The translations under genes were made by a program, and so were the position numbers. The notes beneath the pieces were generated by a model. That model saw only the letters and a list, made by a program, of their open reading frames with translations, ran no database searches and was not told the DNA's origin. A stretch of 64,000 bases of DNA from Acetobacteraceae bacterium (GTDB lineage: Bacteria; Pseudomonadota; Alphaproteobacteria; Acetobacterales; Acetobacteraceae): contig JAIXWG010000042.1 of the NCBI GenBank assembly GCA_027482245.1, positions 42,382 to 106,381 of the forward strand, in the 5' to 3' direction. Every line of letters begins with the position of its first letter. Position 1 is the first letter of the stretch. Below are positions 17,408 through 25,765 of the stretch, in pieces.

Positions 17408-18295
17408 TCAGCAGACCTCGGCGCGGAACACCCGGCTCGGCGTCACGAACTCCTCCTGCGCGGCGACGGTCAGGATCTCCCGCGACCCGGCCTCCGCCGT
17501 GCGGCGCAGCAGGCCGTAGATGGAGGAGGCGGCGGCCGACAGCGCGACGGAGGCCTGGCCCCAGCGCAGGCGGTGGAACAGGAACAACGCCGCGATGGCG
17601 TCGCCGGCGCCATTGACGTTCACCGGCAGCAGCGGCGTGCGGACCCGCCAGAACTGCCCGCCATCGGCGGCCAGCAGGTCCATCGCGTCGGCGGGCGTAT
17701 CCTCCACGCGGAGGCTGGTCACCAGCACGCAGCGCGGGCCGCGGGCCTGGAGCGCCGCCACCGCCTGCTTGGCCTGGTCGAGGGTGGTGACCGTGGTGCC
17801 GGCCATCCATTCCAGCTCGAACTGGTTGGGGGTGATGATGTCGGCCGCCGGGATGGCGCGGTCGCGCATGAATTCGGGGATGCCGGGGCGGACGAAGATG
17901 CCGCGCCCGACATCGCCGATCACCGGGTCGCAGCAATACATGGCGGCCGGGTTCGCGGCCTTCACGCGGGCGCTCGCGTCCAGGATCGCCTCCCCGATTC
18001 CCGCGGCGCCCATGTAGCCGGACAGCACGGCGTCGCAGCGCGGCAGGGCGCCACGCTCCGCGATGCCCTCCACCAGTTCCTGGATCAGCTCCGCCCCGAA
18101 GACGCTGCCGCGCCAGGCGCCATAGCCCGTGTGGTTGGAGAACTGGACCGTGTTTACCGCCCAGACCTCCGCCCCCAGCCGCTGCAGCGGGAAGACGGCG
18201 GAGGCATTGCCGACATGGCCGTAGGAGACCCAGGACTGGATCGAGAGGATGTTGAGCGGGCGTCCCGAATCGGAGGGGGAGGTTGCCTGGTTCAT
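17408..18295 (-). CDS. pdxY: Pyridoxal kinase PdxY
   Basis: The 295-residue protein is a ribokinase-fold kinase that phosphorylates pyridoxal with ATP in the vitamin B6 salvage pathway. Diagnostic segments are [60 protein letters not shown], and the catalytic anion-hole/Asp motif [13 protein letters not shown] near residue 225. Length fits PdxY (about 287 residues). It stands alone on the minus strand, upstream of and in the same direction as the autotransporter, divergent from rpmE. Cytoplasmic; no visible regulator. Confidence 0.93.
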   Translation of the reverse strand: MNQATSPSDSGRPLNILSIQSWVSYGHVGNASAVFPLQRLGAEVWAVNTVQFSNHTGYGAWRGSVFGAELIQELVEGIAERGALPRCDAVLSGYMGAAGIGEAILDASARVKAANPAAMYCCDPVIGDVGRGIFVRPGIPEFMRDRAIPAADIITPNQFELEWMAGTTVTTLDQAKQAVAALQARGPRCVLVTSLRVEDTPADAMDLLAADGGQFWRVRTPLLPVNVNGAGDAIAALFLFHRLRWGQASVALSAAASSIYGLLRRTAEAGSREILTVAAQEEFVTPSRVFRAEVC

Positions 18296-18377
18296 GCGCG
18301 TCGTCCTGCTTCGCCCCCGCTATGGCGCCGCACGGCGGCGCCGATCAACCCCGCGGGTGCCCGGCGGCGCATGAAGG

Positions 18378-18406
18378 TTGCGCGTCGGGGCGCCCTCCCC
18401 TATAGC
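18378..18406 (+). promoter_or_regulatory. Candidate sigma-70-type promoter of rpmE
   Basis: TTGCGC at 18378-18383 and TATAGC at 18401-18406 are separated by exactly 17 bases, 61 bases before the rpmE start. It lies in the pdxY-rpmE divergent gap. Confidence 0.5.
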
Positions 18407-18466
18407 GCGCCTTCCCTGTGCCTGCCGGTCACCGTCGGCGGGACCTTCTGTATGAGCGGCGGACCG

Positions 18467-18697
18467 ATGAAGCCCGACATCCATCCCGAGTACCACACCA
18501 TCAACGTCATCATGACGGATGGCACGACCTTCACCACCCGGTCCTGCTACGGGAAGGAAGGGGACACGATGCGCCTCGACATCGACCCGAAGTCCCACCC
18601 GGCCTGGACCGGCCAGCAGCGCGTGATGGACACGGGCGGCCAGATCGCCAAGTTCAACAAGAAGTTCGCCGGCCTCGGCGTCCGCAAGGCGGGCTGA
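18467..18697 (+). CDS. rpmE: 50S ribosomal protein L31
   Basis: The 76-residue protein is bL31: [19 protein letters not shown] at the N-terminus, [10 protein letters not shown] in the middle and FNKKFAGLG at the end. It is a structural protein of the large ribosomal subunit at the intersubunit bridge. The CxC and CxxC zinc-ligand pairs of E. coli L31 are absent; only one Cys remains (in SCYGKEG). This is the zinc-independent form common in alphaproteobacteria. An in-frame ATG 15 bases upstream is possible, but MKPDIHPEY matches the family start. A strong hairpin with a T-run follows. Confidence 0.95.
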   Translation: MKPDIHPEYHTINVIMTDGTTFTTRSCYGKEGDTMRLDIDPKSHPAWTGQQRVMDTGGQIAKFNKKFAGLGVRKAG

Positions 18698-18755
18698 GGA
18701 TCGCCCGGCGGGGCAACCCGCCGCGGTTTCCGGCCCCGGTTTCCGGGCAGAGACG

Positions 18756-18789
18756 AAGCGCGCCGCCGGGCCACCGGGGCGCGCTTTTT
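18756..18789 (+). terminator. Rho-independent terminator of rpmE
   Basis: AAGCGCGCC at 18756-18764 pairs with GGCGCGCTT at 18778-18786, followed by TTT. This is the most canonical terminator in the window. Confidence 0.85.
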
Positions 18790-18805
18790 CGCGTGCTGCC
18801 CCCCT

Positions 18806-18834
18806 CTTGAACGGCACCACGCCGTTGCTTAACT
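18806..18834 (+). promoter_or_regulatory. Candidate heat-shock (RpoH) promoter of hsp20
   Basis: CTTGAA at 18806-18811 and CTTAACT at 18828-18834, with a 16-base spacer, resemble the alphaproteobacterial RpoH pattern (CTTG then CYTATnT). Transcription from here would give a leader of roughly 120 bases containing the ROSE-like hairpin. Confidence 0.55.
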
Positions 18835-18841
18835 CCTGCGC

Positions 18842-18964
18842 TGCCGGCGGTGCCCGATCGGGGCCGACGGCGCGGACCAGGGGTCCAGGTCGCCCGATAT
18901 CGGGGACCGTCGCAGCCCCTCGGATTCGCCGTGCAACGACCTTGCTCCCGCAGGAGGTCCGACT
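18842..18964 (+). promoter_or_regulatory. ROSE-like RNA thermometer in the hsp20 leader
   Basis: The last hairpin of the leader buries the ribosome-binding site. GACCTTGCTCC (18938-18948), a CGC loop and AGGAGGTC (18952-18959) can fold so that AGGAGG is paired. The anti-Shine-Dalgarno strand carries TTGCT, the U(U/C)GCU motif that defines ROSE elements. Upstream segments offer further GC-rich pairing, for example CCGATATCGGG. ROSE elements repress small heat-shock genes at low temperature and melt on heat shock. Fit to the family is by motif and position only. Confidence 0.7.
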
Positions 18965-19438
18965 ATGAACACGCTCGATTTCGCCCCGCTCTTCCGCACC
19001 GCCATCGGCTTCGACCGCATGGCCCGCCTGGCGGAAACCGCCCGCGCCGCGGCCGAGGGGTCCAGCTACCCCCCCTACAACATCGAGAAGACCGCCGAGG
19101 ACAGCTACGTGCTGACCATGGCCGTCGCCGGCTTCGGGCCGGACGACATCGATGTGGTGGCGCATGAGAACACGCTGACCATCGCCGGCAAGGCGCCCCA
19201 GGCGCCGCAGGACAATGGCCGCGTGCTCTATCGCGGCATCGCCGGCCGCGCCTTCGAACGCCGCTTCGTGCTGGCCGACCACATCGTGGTCGAGGGTGCG
19301 GACCTGCAGCACGGCCTGCTGCATGTGGCGCTGCGGCGCCAGGTGCCGGAAGCGCTGAAGCCGCGGAAGATCGCCATCCAGGCCGGCGCGCCGAAGGTGA
19401 TCCAGAACGAGGGCGCCGCGGTCCAGCAGGCCGCGTAA
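18965..19438 (+). CDS. Small heat-shock protein, Hsp20/IbpA family
   Basis: The 157-residue protein has the alpha-crystallin domain at about residues 35-130: PPYNIEKTAEDSYVLTMAVA, FGPDDIDVVAHENTLTIAGK, RGIAGRAFERRFVLADHI and the GLLHVALRRQVPE strand. It is an ATP-independent holdase that binds unfolding proteins in the cytoplasm. The N-terminus (TLDFAPLFRTAIGFDRM) is the IbpA-like oligomerisation region. The C-terminus lacks a clean I-x-I motif beyond PRKIAIQ. An RpoH-type promoter and a ROSE-like thermometer precede it, giving two layers of heat control. Confidence 0.94.
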   Translation: MNTLDFAPLFRTAIGFDRMARLAETARAAAEGSSYPPYNIEKTAEDSYVLTMAVAGFGPDDIDVVAHENTLTIAGKAPQAPQDNGRVLYRGIAGRAFERRFVLADHIVVEGADLQHGLLHVALRRQVPEALKPRKIAIQAGAPKVIQNEGAAVQQAA

Positions 19439-19444
19439 CCCGAA

Positions 19445-19499
19445 GCTCCCCCTCCCTGCTCCCCCCCCCGGGCTTCCGGGGGAGGGTCGGGGTGGGGGT
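19445..19499. repeat. Family B G-rich hairpin repeat, copy B1
   Basis: A C-tract/G-tract hairpin (CCCCCCGGG, loop, CCGGGGGAGGG) is followed by the family tail TCGGGGTGGGGG. It lies between the convergent hsp20 and DUF1192 genes and may serve as a bidirectional terminator. Confidence 0.6.
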
Positions 19500-19508
19500 A
19501 TCCCCGCC

Positions 19509-19703
19509 CTACCCCTGCGGCCCCAGCTTGAAGAAGGCCGCGGCGGCCGCCTTGGTGGCTTCCCGCTTGCCGATCTCGCGCTCCGCCCGCGCGATCTCCT
19601 CCCGCAGCTCGGCGATATAGGCGCGCAGCTCCTCGACACCCCAGCTGTCGATCACCGGCGGCCTGAAGCGGTTGGCCGGCCGTGGCCCTTCCTCGTCCAT
19701 CAT
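19509..19703 (-). CDS. DUF1192 family protein
   Basis: The 64-residue protein shows the DUF1192 pattern: a Pro-rich N-terminus, then WGVEELRAYIAELREEIARA and a Lys/Ala-rich helix ending AAAAAFFKL. It is probably a short cytoplasmic coiled coil; function is unknown. The ATGATG at 19703/19700 follows GGGGGAGCAGGA. It is convergent with hsp20 across the family B repeat, and its start diverges from the TrcR gene. Confidence 0.82.
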   Translation of the reverse strand: MMDEEGPRPANRFRPPVIDSWGVEELRAYIAELREEIARAEREIGKREATKAAAAAFFKLGPQG

Positions 19704-19835
19704 TCCTGCTCCCCCTTTTCCTCGGGCTTTGACCGGGCCCGCCCCCCTCTCTATATCCGATGCCGACGAGGCGCGGGCGCCCCGGCGCGCGTTTCCGCGT
19801 GCCCAGGCGGCGGCCCGACCACCAAAGGGTAGAAC

Positions 19836-20408
19836 ATGAAGACGCCCCTGATGCCGAAGGCCACCGCGGTGTGGCTGATCGAGAAGACGTCGCTCTCCTT
19901 CGAGCAGATCGCCGACTTCGTCGGGATGCATCCGCTCGAGGTCCAGGCCATCGCCGATGGCGAGGTGGCGCAGGGCATCGTCGGCTATGATCCCGTGGCG
20001 AATGACCAGCTGACGCGGGAGGAGATCATCCGCTGCGAGGCCTCGCCCGGCGCGCGTCTCCAGCTGACCGAACGGTCCATGCCGCTGCCGAAGCAGCGCG
20101 GCAAGGGCGCCCGCTACATCCCCGTGGCCAAGCGGACGGAGCGTCCGGACGCCATCGCCTGGCTGCTGCGCAACTATCCCCAGCTATCGGACCCGCAGAT
20201 CGTCAAGCTCCTCGCCACCACGAAGGAGACGATCGCGAAGGTGCGGGACAAGACCCACCCCAACACGCCGAACATCAAGCCGCGGGATCCGGTGACGCTC
20301 GGCCTCTGCACCCAGACCGCGCTGAACGAGGCAGTGGGCATCGCCATGGAACGCCATGGCGGCGGCCCGATCCCGCCGCCCCTGCCGATGGACGACCAGG
20401 CGGCCTGA
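19836..20408 (+). CDS. trcR: DUF1013 / TrcR-family cell-cycle transcriptional regulator
   Basis: The 190-residue protein matches the alphaproteobacteria-specific DUF1013 family. It has TAVWLIEKTSLSFEQIADFV and MHPLEVQAIADGEVAQGI at the N-terminus, then a second helix-turn-helix-like region AIAWLLRNYPQLSDPQIVKL and KVRDKTHPNTPNIKPRDPVT. Members are described as TrcR, a regulator connected with cell-cycle control. Two HTH-like segments support DNA binding. Length and both conserved blocks are intact. It is followed by a family B repeat and is convergent with a DUF465 gene. The symbol follows family naming, not direct evidence. Confidence 0.85.
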   Translation: MKTPLMPKATAVWLIEKTSLSFEQIADFVGMHPLEVQAIADGEVAQGIVGYDPVANDQLTREEIIRCEASPGARLQLTERSMPLPKQRGKGARYIPVAKRTERPDAIAWLLRNYPQLSDPQIVKLLATTKETIAKVRDKTHPNTPNIKPRDPVTLGLCTQTALNEAVGIAMERHGGGPIPPPLPMDDQAA

Positions 20409-20417
20409 TGCCTTGAG

Positions 20418-20460
20418 CCCTCTCCCCCCCGCGGGGGGAGAGGATTGGGTGAGGGGGGCT
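20418..20460. repeat. Family B G-rich hairpin repeat, copy B2
   Basis: CCTCTCCCCCC pairs with GGGGGGAGAGG and is followed by the tail ATTGGGTGAGGGGGG. It lies between the convergent trcR and DUF465 genes. Confidence 0.6.
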
Positions 20461-20485
20461 CGACGCCGCCCCTGCCCCCTGCGCC

Positions 20486-20659
20486 TCAGTGAAGGCGCGT
20501 TCGCAGCTTCTCCATCTCTTCCTTCAAGCGAAGCTTCTCCCGCTTCAGCCGGATGAGCTCGAGGTTGTCCGGCCTCGGCCGGCAGCCCTCCTCGGCAATC
20601 CGTGCCTCCAGCGTCGCGTGCCGCTCCTCGAGGGATCGGATGCGTGCTGCTTCAGCCAT
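20486..20659 (-). CDS. DUF465/YdcH-family small coiled-coil protein (minus copy)
   Basis: The 57-residue protein is one amphipathic helical hairpin: RIRSLEERHATLEARIAEE, then LELIRLKREKLRLKEEMEKL. The L-K-R-x-K-L-x-L-K-E/D core is diagnostic of DUF465 (YdcH). Function is unknown. The ATG at 20659 has AAGGAA upstream. A second DUF465 gene starts at 20940 on the opposite strand, making a divergent pair separated by 280 bases without other genes. Confidence 0.82.
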   Translation of the reverse strand: MAEAARIRSLEERHATLEARIAEEGCRPRPDNLELIRLKREKLRLKEEMEKLRTRLH

Positions 20660-20939
20660 GCGCAAGGTTCCTTGTCCGTTGCCACGCGGGGCAAAGGCAG
20701 GACGACCCGCGCCACGGCTGGCGCCACGATCCCACAGCCAAGACAGGGAAGGCGGCACCAAGGCACCGGGGGCGCGCATCCGTCCCTTCTGCGCCCGCGC
20801 CTCCCATGTTATGCCGGCCCCCGGCAGGGTCCAGCACAATGTTTGAGACCCGCCGGGTCATGCGAGACGGTTGTTAACTCCCTATCAACTGTCGATTCAG
20901 GGCCCGAGACTCGCTCTTCAACCGACACCCAGGGGGCGC

Positions 20940-21140
20940 ATGCAGGCCGACCGCGACAGCCTTCTCCGACGCCTGCATGAGCTGCGGAGCGAGCACCGGG
21001 ACCTCGACACCGTCATCGCCCGGCTGAGCGAGGCCGGCACCGATGCCCTGCAGCTCCAGCGCCTGAAGAAGCGCAAGCTGAAGCTGAAGGACGAGATCGC
21101 CTGGCTCGAAGGCCGCCTCGTACCCGACATCATCGCCTGA
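20940..21140 (+). CDS. DUF465/YdcH-family small coiled-coil protein (plus copy)
   Basis: The 66-residue protein has the same helical-hairpin design as its divergent neighbour: [20 protein letters not shown], then [20 protein letters not shown]. The ATG at 20940 follows AGGGGGCG; an open frame upstream to 20871 lacks a ribosome-binding site. Eight bases separate its stop from the purE start, so it may be cotranscribed with purEK. Function is unknown. Only the [12 protein letters not shown] core is shared closely with the other copy. Confidence 0.85.
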   Translation: MQADRDSLLRRLHELRSEHRDLDTVIARLSEAGTDALQLQRLKKRKLKLKDEIAWLEGRLVPDIIA

Positions 21141-21148
21141 GGCCGAGC

Positions 21149-21652
21149 ATGACCGAAGCCAGTGCCGCCGGGGCCCCGCCCCGCGTCGGCGTCATCATGG
21201 GCTCGACCTCCGACTGGGAGACGATGCGCCACGCGGCGGAGCTGCTGGAAGCGCTCGGCGTGGCGCATGAGACGCGCGTCGTCTCCGCCCACCGCACGCC
21301 GGACCGGATGGTGGCCTATGCCAAGGAAGCCGCGGGGCGGGGCATCCAGGTGATCATCGCCGGCGCCGGCGGCGCGGCGCACCTGCCCGGCATGGTGGCC
21401 GCCTTCACCACCCTGCCCGTGCTCGGCGTGCCGGTCGAAAGCCATGCGCTGAAGGGCATGGACAGCCTGATGTCCATCGTCCAGATGCCGGGCGGCATCC
21501 CGGTCGGCACGCTGGCCATCGGCAAGGCGGGCGCGCTGAATGCGGGGCTGCTGGCCGCCGCCATCCTGGCGCTGGGCGATCCGGCCCTCGGCGCCCGCCT
21601 GGCCGCCTGGCGCGCCGCCCGCACCGATGCCGTGCCGGACAGCCCGGCGTGA
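21149..21652 (+). CDS. purE: N5-carboxyaminoimidazole ribonucleotide mutase PurE
   Basis: The 167-residue protein is a class I PurE, converting N5-CAIR to CAIR in purine synthesis. Family blocks are [38 protein letters not shown] with the catalytic His in [25 protein letters not shown] and [18 protein letters not shown]. PurE forms a cytoplasmic octamer. purK follows with a GTGA overlap, the standard purEK coupling. Length and all conserved blocks are intact. Confidence 0.97.
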   Translation: MTEASAAGAPPRVGVIMGSTSDWETMRHAAELLEALGVAHETRVVSAHRTPDRMVAYAKEAAGRGIQVIIAGAGGAAHLPGMVAAFTTLPVLGVPVESHALKGMDSLMSIVQMPGGIPVGTLAIGKAGALNAGLLAAAILALGDPALGARLAAWRAARTDAVPDSPA

Positions 21653-22773
21653 GCATGACCCCCCTGCCCCCCGGCTCCACCATCGGCATCCTCGGCGGCG
21701 GGCAGCTCGGCCGCATGTCGGCGCTGGCCGCGGCGGCGCTGGGCTACCGCGTCCACGTCTTCGCCCCGGAGGATGACAGCCCCGGCATGCAGGTGGCCGC
21801 CGCGCGCACGGTCGCCCCCTATGGCGACACCGCCGCGCTCGCCGCCTTCGCCGCCGCCGTCGATGTCGTGACCTTCGAGTTCGAGAATGTCCCGGCCGCG
21901 ACGCTCGATGCCCTGGCGCCGCTGGTGCCCTGCCGCCCGGGCGTCGCCGCGCTGCGCATCGGCCAGGACCGCGTGGCGGAGAAGCGGTTCTTCGAGTCCG
22001 CCGGCATTCCCGTGGGGCCGTGGCGGGAGGTCACGTCGCGCGAATCGCTGCACGCGGCGGTGGCCGAGCTCGGCCTGCCGGCCGTGCTGAAGACGACCCG
22101 CCTCGGCTATGACGGCCGCGGCCAGGCAGTGCTGCGGGCGCCCGGCGACGCCGATGCGGCCTTCGACCGGCTGGCGCCGCACCCGCTGATCCTGGAAGCC
22201 TTCATCCCCTTCGCGAAGGAGGTATCCGCCATCGCCGCGCGGGGCGCCGACGGTCAGGTCGTGACCTTCGACGCGGTGGAGAACCGCCACGCCCACCACA
22301 TCCTCGACCTCTCCTTCGCCCCGGCGCTGGTGCCGGACTCGGTTGCCGCCGCCGCCCGCGCGCACGTCGCGGCGCTGGCCACGGCGCTGGACCTGGTCGG
22401 CATCCTGGCGCTGGAGATGTTCCTGCTGCCGGACGGCAGGCTGCTGGCCAACGAGATGGCGCCGCGGCCGCACAATTCCGGGCATTGGACCATGGATGCC
22501 TGCGCCCATGGGCAGTTCGAGCTGCACATGCGCGCCGTCGCCGGCCTGCCCCTGCCCGATCCGGGCCGGCACCATGACGCGGTGATGAAGAACCTGGTCG
22601 GCCCCGAGTCCTTCGCCGCCTGGCCGGCGCTGGCCGCCATGCCGGATGTGGCGCTGCACCTCTATGGCAAGGCGGAGGCGCGGCCGGGCCGCAAGCTCGG
22701 CCACGCGAACCGCCTGTTGCCGCCCGGCAGCCTCGCGGAAGCCAGGGATCCGGCCGACCTTTCGCCGCTGTGA
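21649..22773 (+). CDS. purK: N5-carboxyaminoimidazole ribonucleotide synthase PurK
   Basis: The 374-residue ATP-grasp enzyme makes N5-CAIR from AIR, bicarbonate and ATP, feeding PurE. The N-terminal domain shows [20 protein letters not shown]. The ATP-grasp core has [16 protein letters not shown] and [15 protein letters not shown]. The active-site segments [20 protein letters not shown] and [12 protein letters not shown] follow. The GTG at 21649 overlaps the purE stop; an in-frame ATG at 21655 is the alternative start. The C-terminus is complete ([16 protein letters not shown]). Confidence 0.97.
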   Translation: MSMTPLPPGSTIGILGGGQLGRMSALAAAALGYRVHVFAPEDDSPGMQVAAARTVAPYGDTAALAAFAAAVDVVTFEFENVPAATLDALAPLVPCRPGVAALRIGQDRVAEKRFFESAGIPVGPWREVTSRESLHAAVAELGLPAVLKTTRLGYDGRGQAVLRAPGDADAAFDRLAPHPLILEAFIPFAKEVSAIAARGADGQVVTFDAVENRHAHHILDLSFAPALVPDSVAAAARAHVAALATALDLVGILALEMFLLPDGRLLANEMAPRPHNSGHWTMDACAHGQFELHMRAVAGLPLPDPGRHHDAVMKNLVGPESFAAWPALAAMPDVALHLYGKAEARPGRKLGHANRLLPPGSLAEARDPADLSPL

Positions 22774-22978
22774 CCCTTTTGCCATGGGCGGCTGTGGCCT
22801 TTGCGCCACACCGCGGCGGCGGCCATCACGGACCATGCTGCAACCGCGCTGACATCCCCGTTCAGGCGATGTTAAGTTGGTTCCCATGCAGCCGCCTTGG
22901 ACGGGGGCATCGGCGATCACACGTCGATGAGGTGGTCCGGTCGGGTGCGACGCACCTGTGATCGAGGAGATCGAGCGA

Positions 22979-24061
22979 ATGACCTTCCGGAAGGCCCTTC
23001 TGGCCGCGACCATGCTGGCGCTGCCGCTGGCCGCCCAGGCCCAGCCCGTGACCGGCTTCTACATCGGCGCCGGCGCCGGCGTGAACCTGATGACGGAATC
23101 CGACGTCAACCTGCAGGGCCCGGCGGTCGCCGGCCTGACCAGCTCCCAGCGCAACGGCTCCGTCGAGTTCAGCACGGGCTATGTCGGCGTTCTCAGCCTC
23201 GGCTATGGCTACGGCAACGGCCTCCGCGCCGAGATCGAGGGCAGCTACCGCGAGAACGAGGTGGACAGCGCCAGCGGCTTCCAGGCCCTGTCCCGCCCGC
23301 TGCGCACGGATGGCAAGGCCCGCTCCTACGGCGTGATGGCCAACGCCTTCTACGACATCGACCTGGGCGCCGGTTCCTTCGTGTTCCCCTATGTCGGCGC
23401 GGGCCTCGGCTACCAGTGGCATGAATACTCGGGCGTGCGCGTCCGCGGCGGCAATGGCAGCTTCACGGTCGATGGCGACCAGGGCCGCTTCGCCTACCAG
23501 GCCATCGCCGGCCTGGCCTTCCCGATCAACCCGAACCTGTCCATCACGGCGGAATACCGCTTCATGGGCACGCAGAAGGTCGAGCTCGACGCCCGCGCCG
23601 CCAACGGCACGCGCGGCACGGCGGATGTGGACAACTTCAACCACAGCCTGCTGATCGGCCTGCGCTACGCCTTCGGCGCCGCCCCGGCCCCGGCCCCCGT
23701 CGTGGCGCCGACGCCGGCCGCCGCCCCGGCGCCCGCCCGCACCTTCCTGGTGTTCTTCGACTTCGACCGCGCCGACCTGACGGATCGCGCCCGCCAGATC
23801 ATCGGCGAGGCCGCGACCAACAGCCGCACCGGCACGACCCGGATCGAGGTCTCCGGCCACGCCGACCGTTCCGGCACGCCGCAGTACAACCAGCGCCTGT
23901 CCGAGCGCCGCGCCGCCGCCGTGGCCGCGGAGCTGGAGCGCCGTGGCGTGGCGCGCTCCGCCATGTCCATCCAGGCCTTCGGCGAGAGCCGCCCGCTGGT
24001 CCCGACAGCCGACGGCGTGCGCGAGCCGCAGAACCGCCGCGTCGAGATCGTCCTGCGCTGA
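22979..24061 (+). CDS. OmpA-family outer-membrane protein (beta-barrel plus peptidoglycan-binding domain)
   Basis: The 360-residue protein has a signal peptide (KALLAATMLALPLAAQAQ), then an eight-strand barrel with alternating aromatic strands (GFYIGAGAGVNLM, VFPYVGAGLGYQWHEYSG, LLIGLRYAFGA). A Pro/Ala linker precedes the OmpA domain: FLVFFDFDRADLTDRARQII, GHADRSGTPQYNQRLSERRA and PQNRRVEIVLR. It should span the outer membrane and tether it to peptidoglycan. The ATG at 22979 has GAGGAG upstream. A strong terminator follows. It is monocistronic. Confidence 0.94.
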   Translation: MTFRKALLAATMLALPLAAQAQPVTGFYIGAGAGVNLMTESDVNLQGPAVAGLTSSQRNGSVEFSTGYVGVLSLGYGYGNGLRAEIEGSYRENEVDSASGFQALSRPLRTDGKARSYGVMANAFYDIDLGAGSFVFPYVGAGLGYQWHEYSGVRVRGGNGSFTVDGDQGRFAYQAIAGLAFPINPNLSITAEYRFMGTQKVELDARAANGTRGTADVDNFNHSLLIGLRYAFGAAPAPAPVVAPTPAAAPAPARTFLVFFDFDRADLTDRARQIIGEAATNSRTGTTRIEVSGHADRSGTPQYNQRLSERRAAAVAAELERRGVARSAMSIQAFGESRPLVPTADGVREPQNRRVEIVLR

Positions 24062-24090
24062 TCAGCGCCGGACCTTCACGGCCCGACACG

Positions 24091-24122
24091 AAGGGGGGGT
24101 GCCGCAGGGCGCCCCCCTTTTT
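24091..24122 (+). terminator. Rho-independent terminator of the OmpA-family gene
   Basis: AAGGGGGG pairs with CCCCCCTT across GTGCCGCAGGGCG and is followed by a run of T, thirty bases after the stop codon. Confidence 0.82.
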
Positions 24123-24181
24123 CGTTGGGCCCCAGCCTGACAGAAAACGAGCCTGCCAAGAAATCACCCGGAGGAACCCCC

Positions 24182-24793
24182 ATGATCCTGATCGGCCGCA
24201 ACCTCTCTCCCTTCGTGCGCCGCGTCGGCGCCAGCCTGGCCGTGCTCGGCCTGCCCTATGAACAGCGCCACTACGGCACGGTCGACCAGCGGGCGGAGAT
24301 CCTGTCCCTCAACCCGCTCGGCCGCGTCCCCGCCCTCGTGATGGATGACGGGGAGGTGCTGGTGGACAGCATCGCCATCCTCGACGCGATCGATGACCTG
24401 GTCGGGCCGGACCGCGCTTTGGTCCCCGCCACCGGCGCGCCCCGCCGCGCGGCGATGCGGGCGCTGGCGCTGGCCGTCGGCGCGACGGAGAAGCTGGTCG
24501 CCACCTACCAGGAGACGAAGCGCCGCCCGGCGGAGCTTGTCTGGACGGATGCGGCGGCCAAGCTCCTGGACCAGGCCGCGGGCGGCTTCGCGGCGCTCGA
24601 CCTGATGGCGGCAGGCCAGGCCTGGCTGTGCGGGGACGCCATGACCCAGGCGGACATCACCGTCACCTGCGCGCTGGATTTCGCCGATGTGGTGATGCCG
24701 GACTTCGCGGCGGGCCGATTCCCGGCGCTGGCAGCGCTGCGGGACCGCGCGAACGCCATCCCCGCCATCGGCGAGACGCGCTGGAAAGGGTAA
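24182..24793 (+). CDS. Glutathione S-transferase family protein
   Basis: The 203-residue protein has an N-terminal thioredoxin-like domain with LIGRNLSPFVRRVGASLAVL, the cis-Pro loop LNPLGRVPALVMDDGEVLVD and the glutathione-binding SIAILDAIDD. A helical C-terminal domain follows, with AWLCGDAMTQADITVTCALD, the GST N-capping/hydrophobic staple region. The Ser in LSPFVRR is the likely catalytic residue. GGAGGAACCCCC precedes the ATG at 24182. The substrate is unknown. It is a single gene followed by a long hairpin. Confidence 0.9.
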   Translation: MILIGRNLSPFVRRVGASLAVLGLPYEQRHYGTVDQRAEILSLNPLGRVPALVMDDGEVLVDSIAILDAIDDLVGPDRALVPATGAPRRAAMRALALAVGATEKLVATYQETKRRPAELVWTDAAAKLLDQAAGGFAALDLMAAGQAWLCGDAMTQADITVTCALDFADVVMPDFAAGRFPALAALRDRANAIPAIGETRWKG

Positions 24794-24804
24794 GGCTTTC
24801 TGTC

Positions 24805-24856
24805 ATTGCCCATGCGGTGTGCAGGCTTCTTCGCCATCGCGTCCCGCATGGGCAAT
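24805..24856. repeat. 13-bp perfect inverted repeat after the GST gene
   Basis: ATTGCCCATGCGG at 24805-24817 is repeated inverted as CCGCATGGGCAAT at 24844-24856, with a 26-base spacer. It begins 12 bases past the GST stop. No T-run follows. It has no other copy that I noticed in the window. Confidence 0.65.
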
Positions 24857-24976
24857 AACCGCGCATCTGCCGAAAAAGGCCGCAAAACTGATGTTGCGGC
24901 GCAGCATCTTCGCTTCTACTTAACCCGCGGAGGGTACGTGCAAGACCGGCCACCAGCATGGTGAAGGAAACCGCAC

Positions 24977-25765
24977 GTGAGCACCTCCCCGCTCCGCCGC
25001 CCCCTGGGCGGTCCCCTGGGCAGTCCCATGGGCAGAAGGCTCCTCCTGGGCAGCGCGCTCGCCGCGCCGCTCATCCTCCGCACCGGCTCCGCCCGGGCGC
25101 AGGAGCCTGTCGATGTCGAGCTCGTCCTCGCCGTCGATGTCAGCCGTTCGGTCGATGAGGTCGAACAGGAACTCCAGTTCAACGGCTACGCCGCCGCCTT
25201 TCGCGACCCGAAGCTGCTGGAAGGCATCGCCGGCGGGCCGCTCGGCCAGATCGCGGTGACCATGTTCACCTGGTCCGACTGGCACATCCAGGAGATGATG
25301 GTCCCCTGGATGAAGATCGATGGCCCGGCCGCCGGCGAACGCTTCGCCGCCGCGGTGGACGCCGCCCCCCGCCGCACCTGGCTCTACACCTCCATCTCCG
25401 GCGCCATGGACTACGCCGCCAACCTCTTCGGCCGCGGGTATGAGGGCACTCGCAAGGTCGTGGACATCTCCGGCGACGGCGTGAACAACTCCGGCCGCCC
25501 GGTCGCCGAGGCCCGCGCCGACGCGCTGGAGAAGGGGATCGTCCTGAACGGCCTGGCGGTGCTGGACCGCACGCCAACCCCCTGGGCCGCGGGGCTGCCG
25601 CCGCTCGACGACTACTATCGCACGGAAGTCATCGGGGGCCCTGGCGCCTTCCTGATGGTGGCGGAAGGCTTCGACGCCTTCGAGACGGCGGTGAAGCGCA
25701 AGATCATCCGGGAGATCGCCAGCGTGCCGGCGCCGGGGCCGCTGGTGGAGCGGGCCTTCGCGTGA
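24977..25765 (+). CDS. DUF1194 secreted von Willebrand factor A-like protein
   Basis: The 262-residue protein has a signal peptide (RRLLLGSALAAPLILRTGSA, cleavage near RAQEP) and a VWA-like domain. It shows the DxSxS metal site in LVLAVDVSRSVDEVE, then LGQIAVTMFTWSDWH, DYAANLFGRGYEGTRKVVDI and SGDGVNNSGRPVAEARADAL. DUF1194 proteins are periplasmic or secreted proteins of unknown role. The GTG at 24977 follows AGGAAACCGCAC. It is convergent with the DUF3072 gene across a family A repeat. Confidence 0.9.
   Translation: MSTSPLRRPLGGPLGSPMGRRLLLGSALAAPLILRTGSARAQEPVDVELVLAVDVSRSVDEVEQELQFNGYAAAFRDPKLLEGIAGGPLGQIAVTMFTWSDWHIQEMMVPWMKIDGPAAGERFAAAVDAAPRRTWLYTSISGAMDYAANLFGRGYEGTRKVVDISGDGVNNSGRPVAEARADALEKGIVLNGLAVLDRTPTPWAAGLPPLDDYYRTEVIGGPGAFLMVAEGFDAFETAVKRKIIREIASVPAPGPLVERAFA

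Noticed and set aside
14230..17616. 1128-codon open frame on the plus strand opposite the autotransporter
   Set aside because: It lies antisense to a well-supported autotransporter with signal peptide and barrel. Its product is a low-complexity Arg/Gly/Ala string, as expected from opposite-strand reading of GC-rich repeats.
20660..20939. Small RNA gene in the gap between DUF465 genes
   Set aside because: No convincing promoter-terminator pair was seen on either strand. The region probably holds two divergent promoters.
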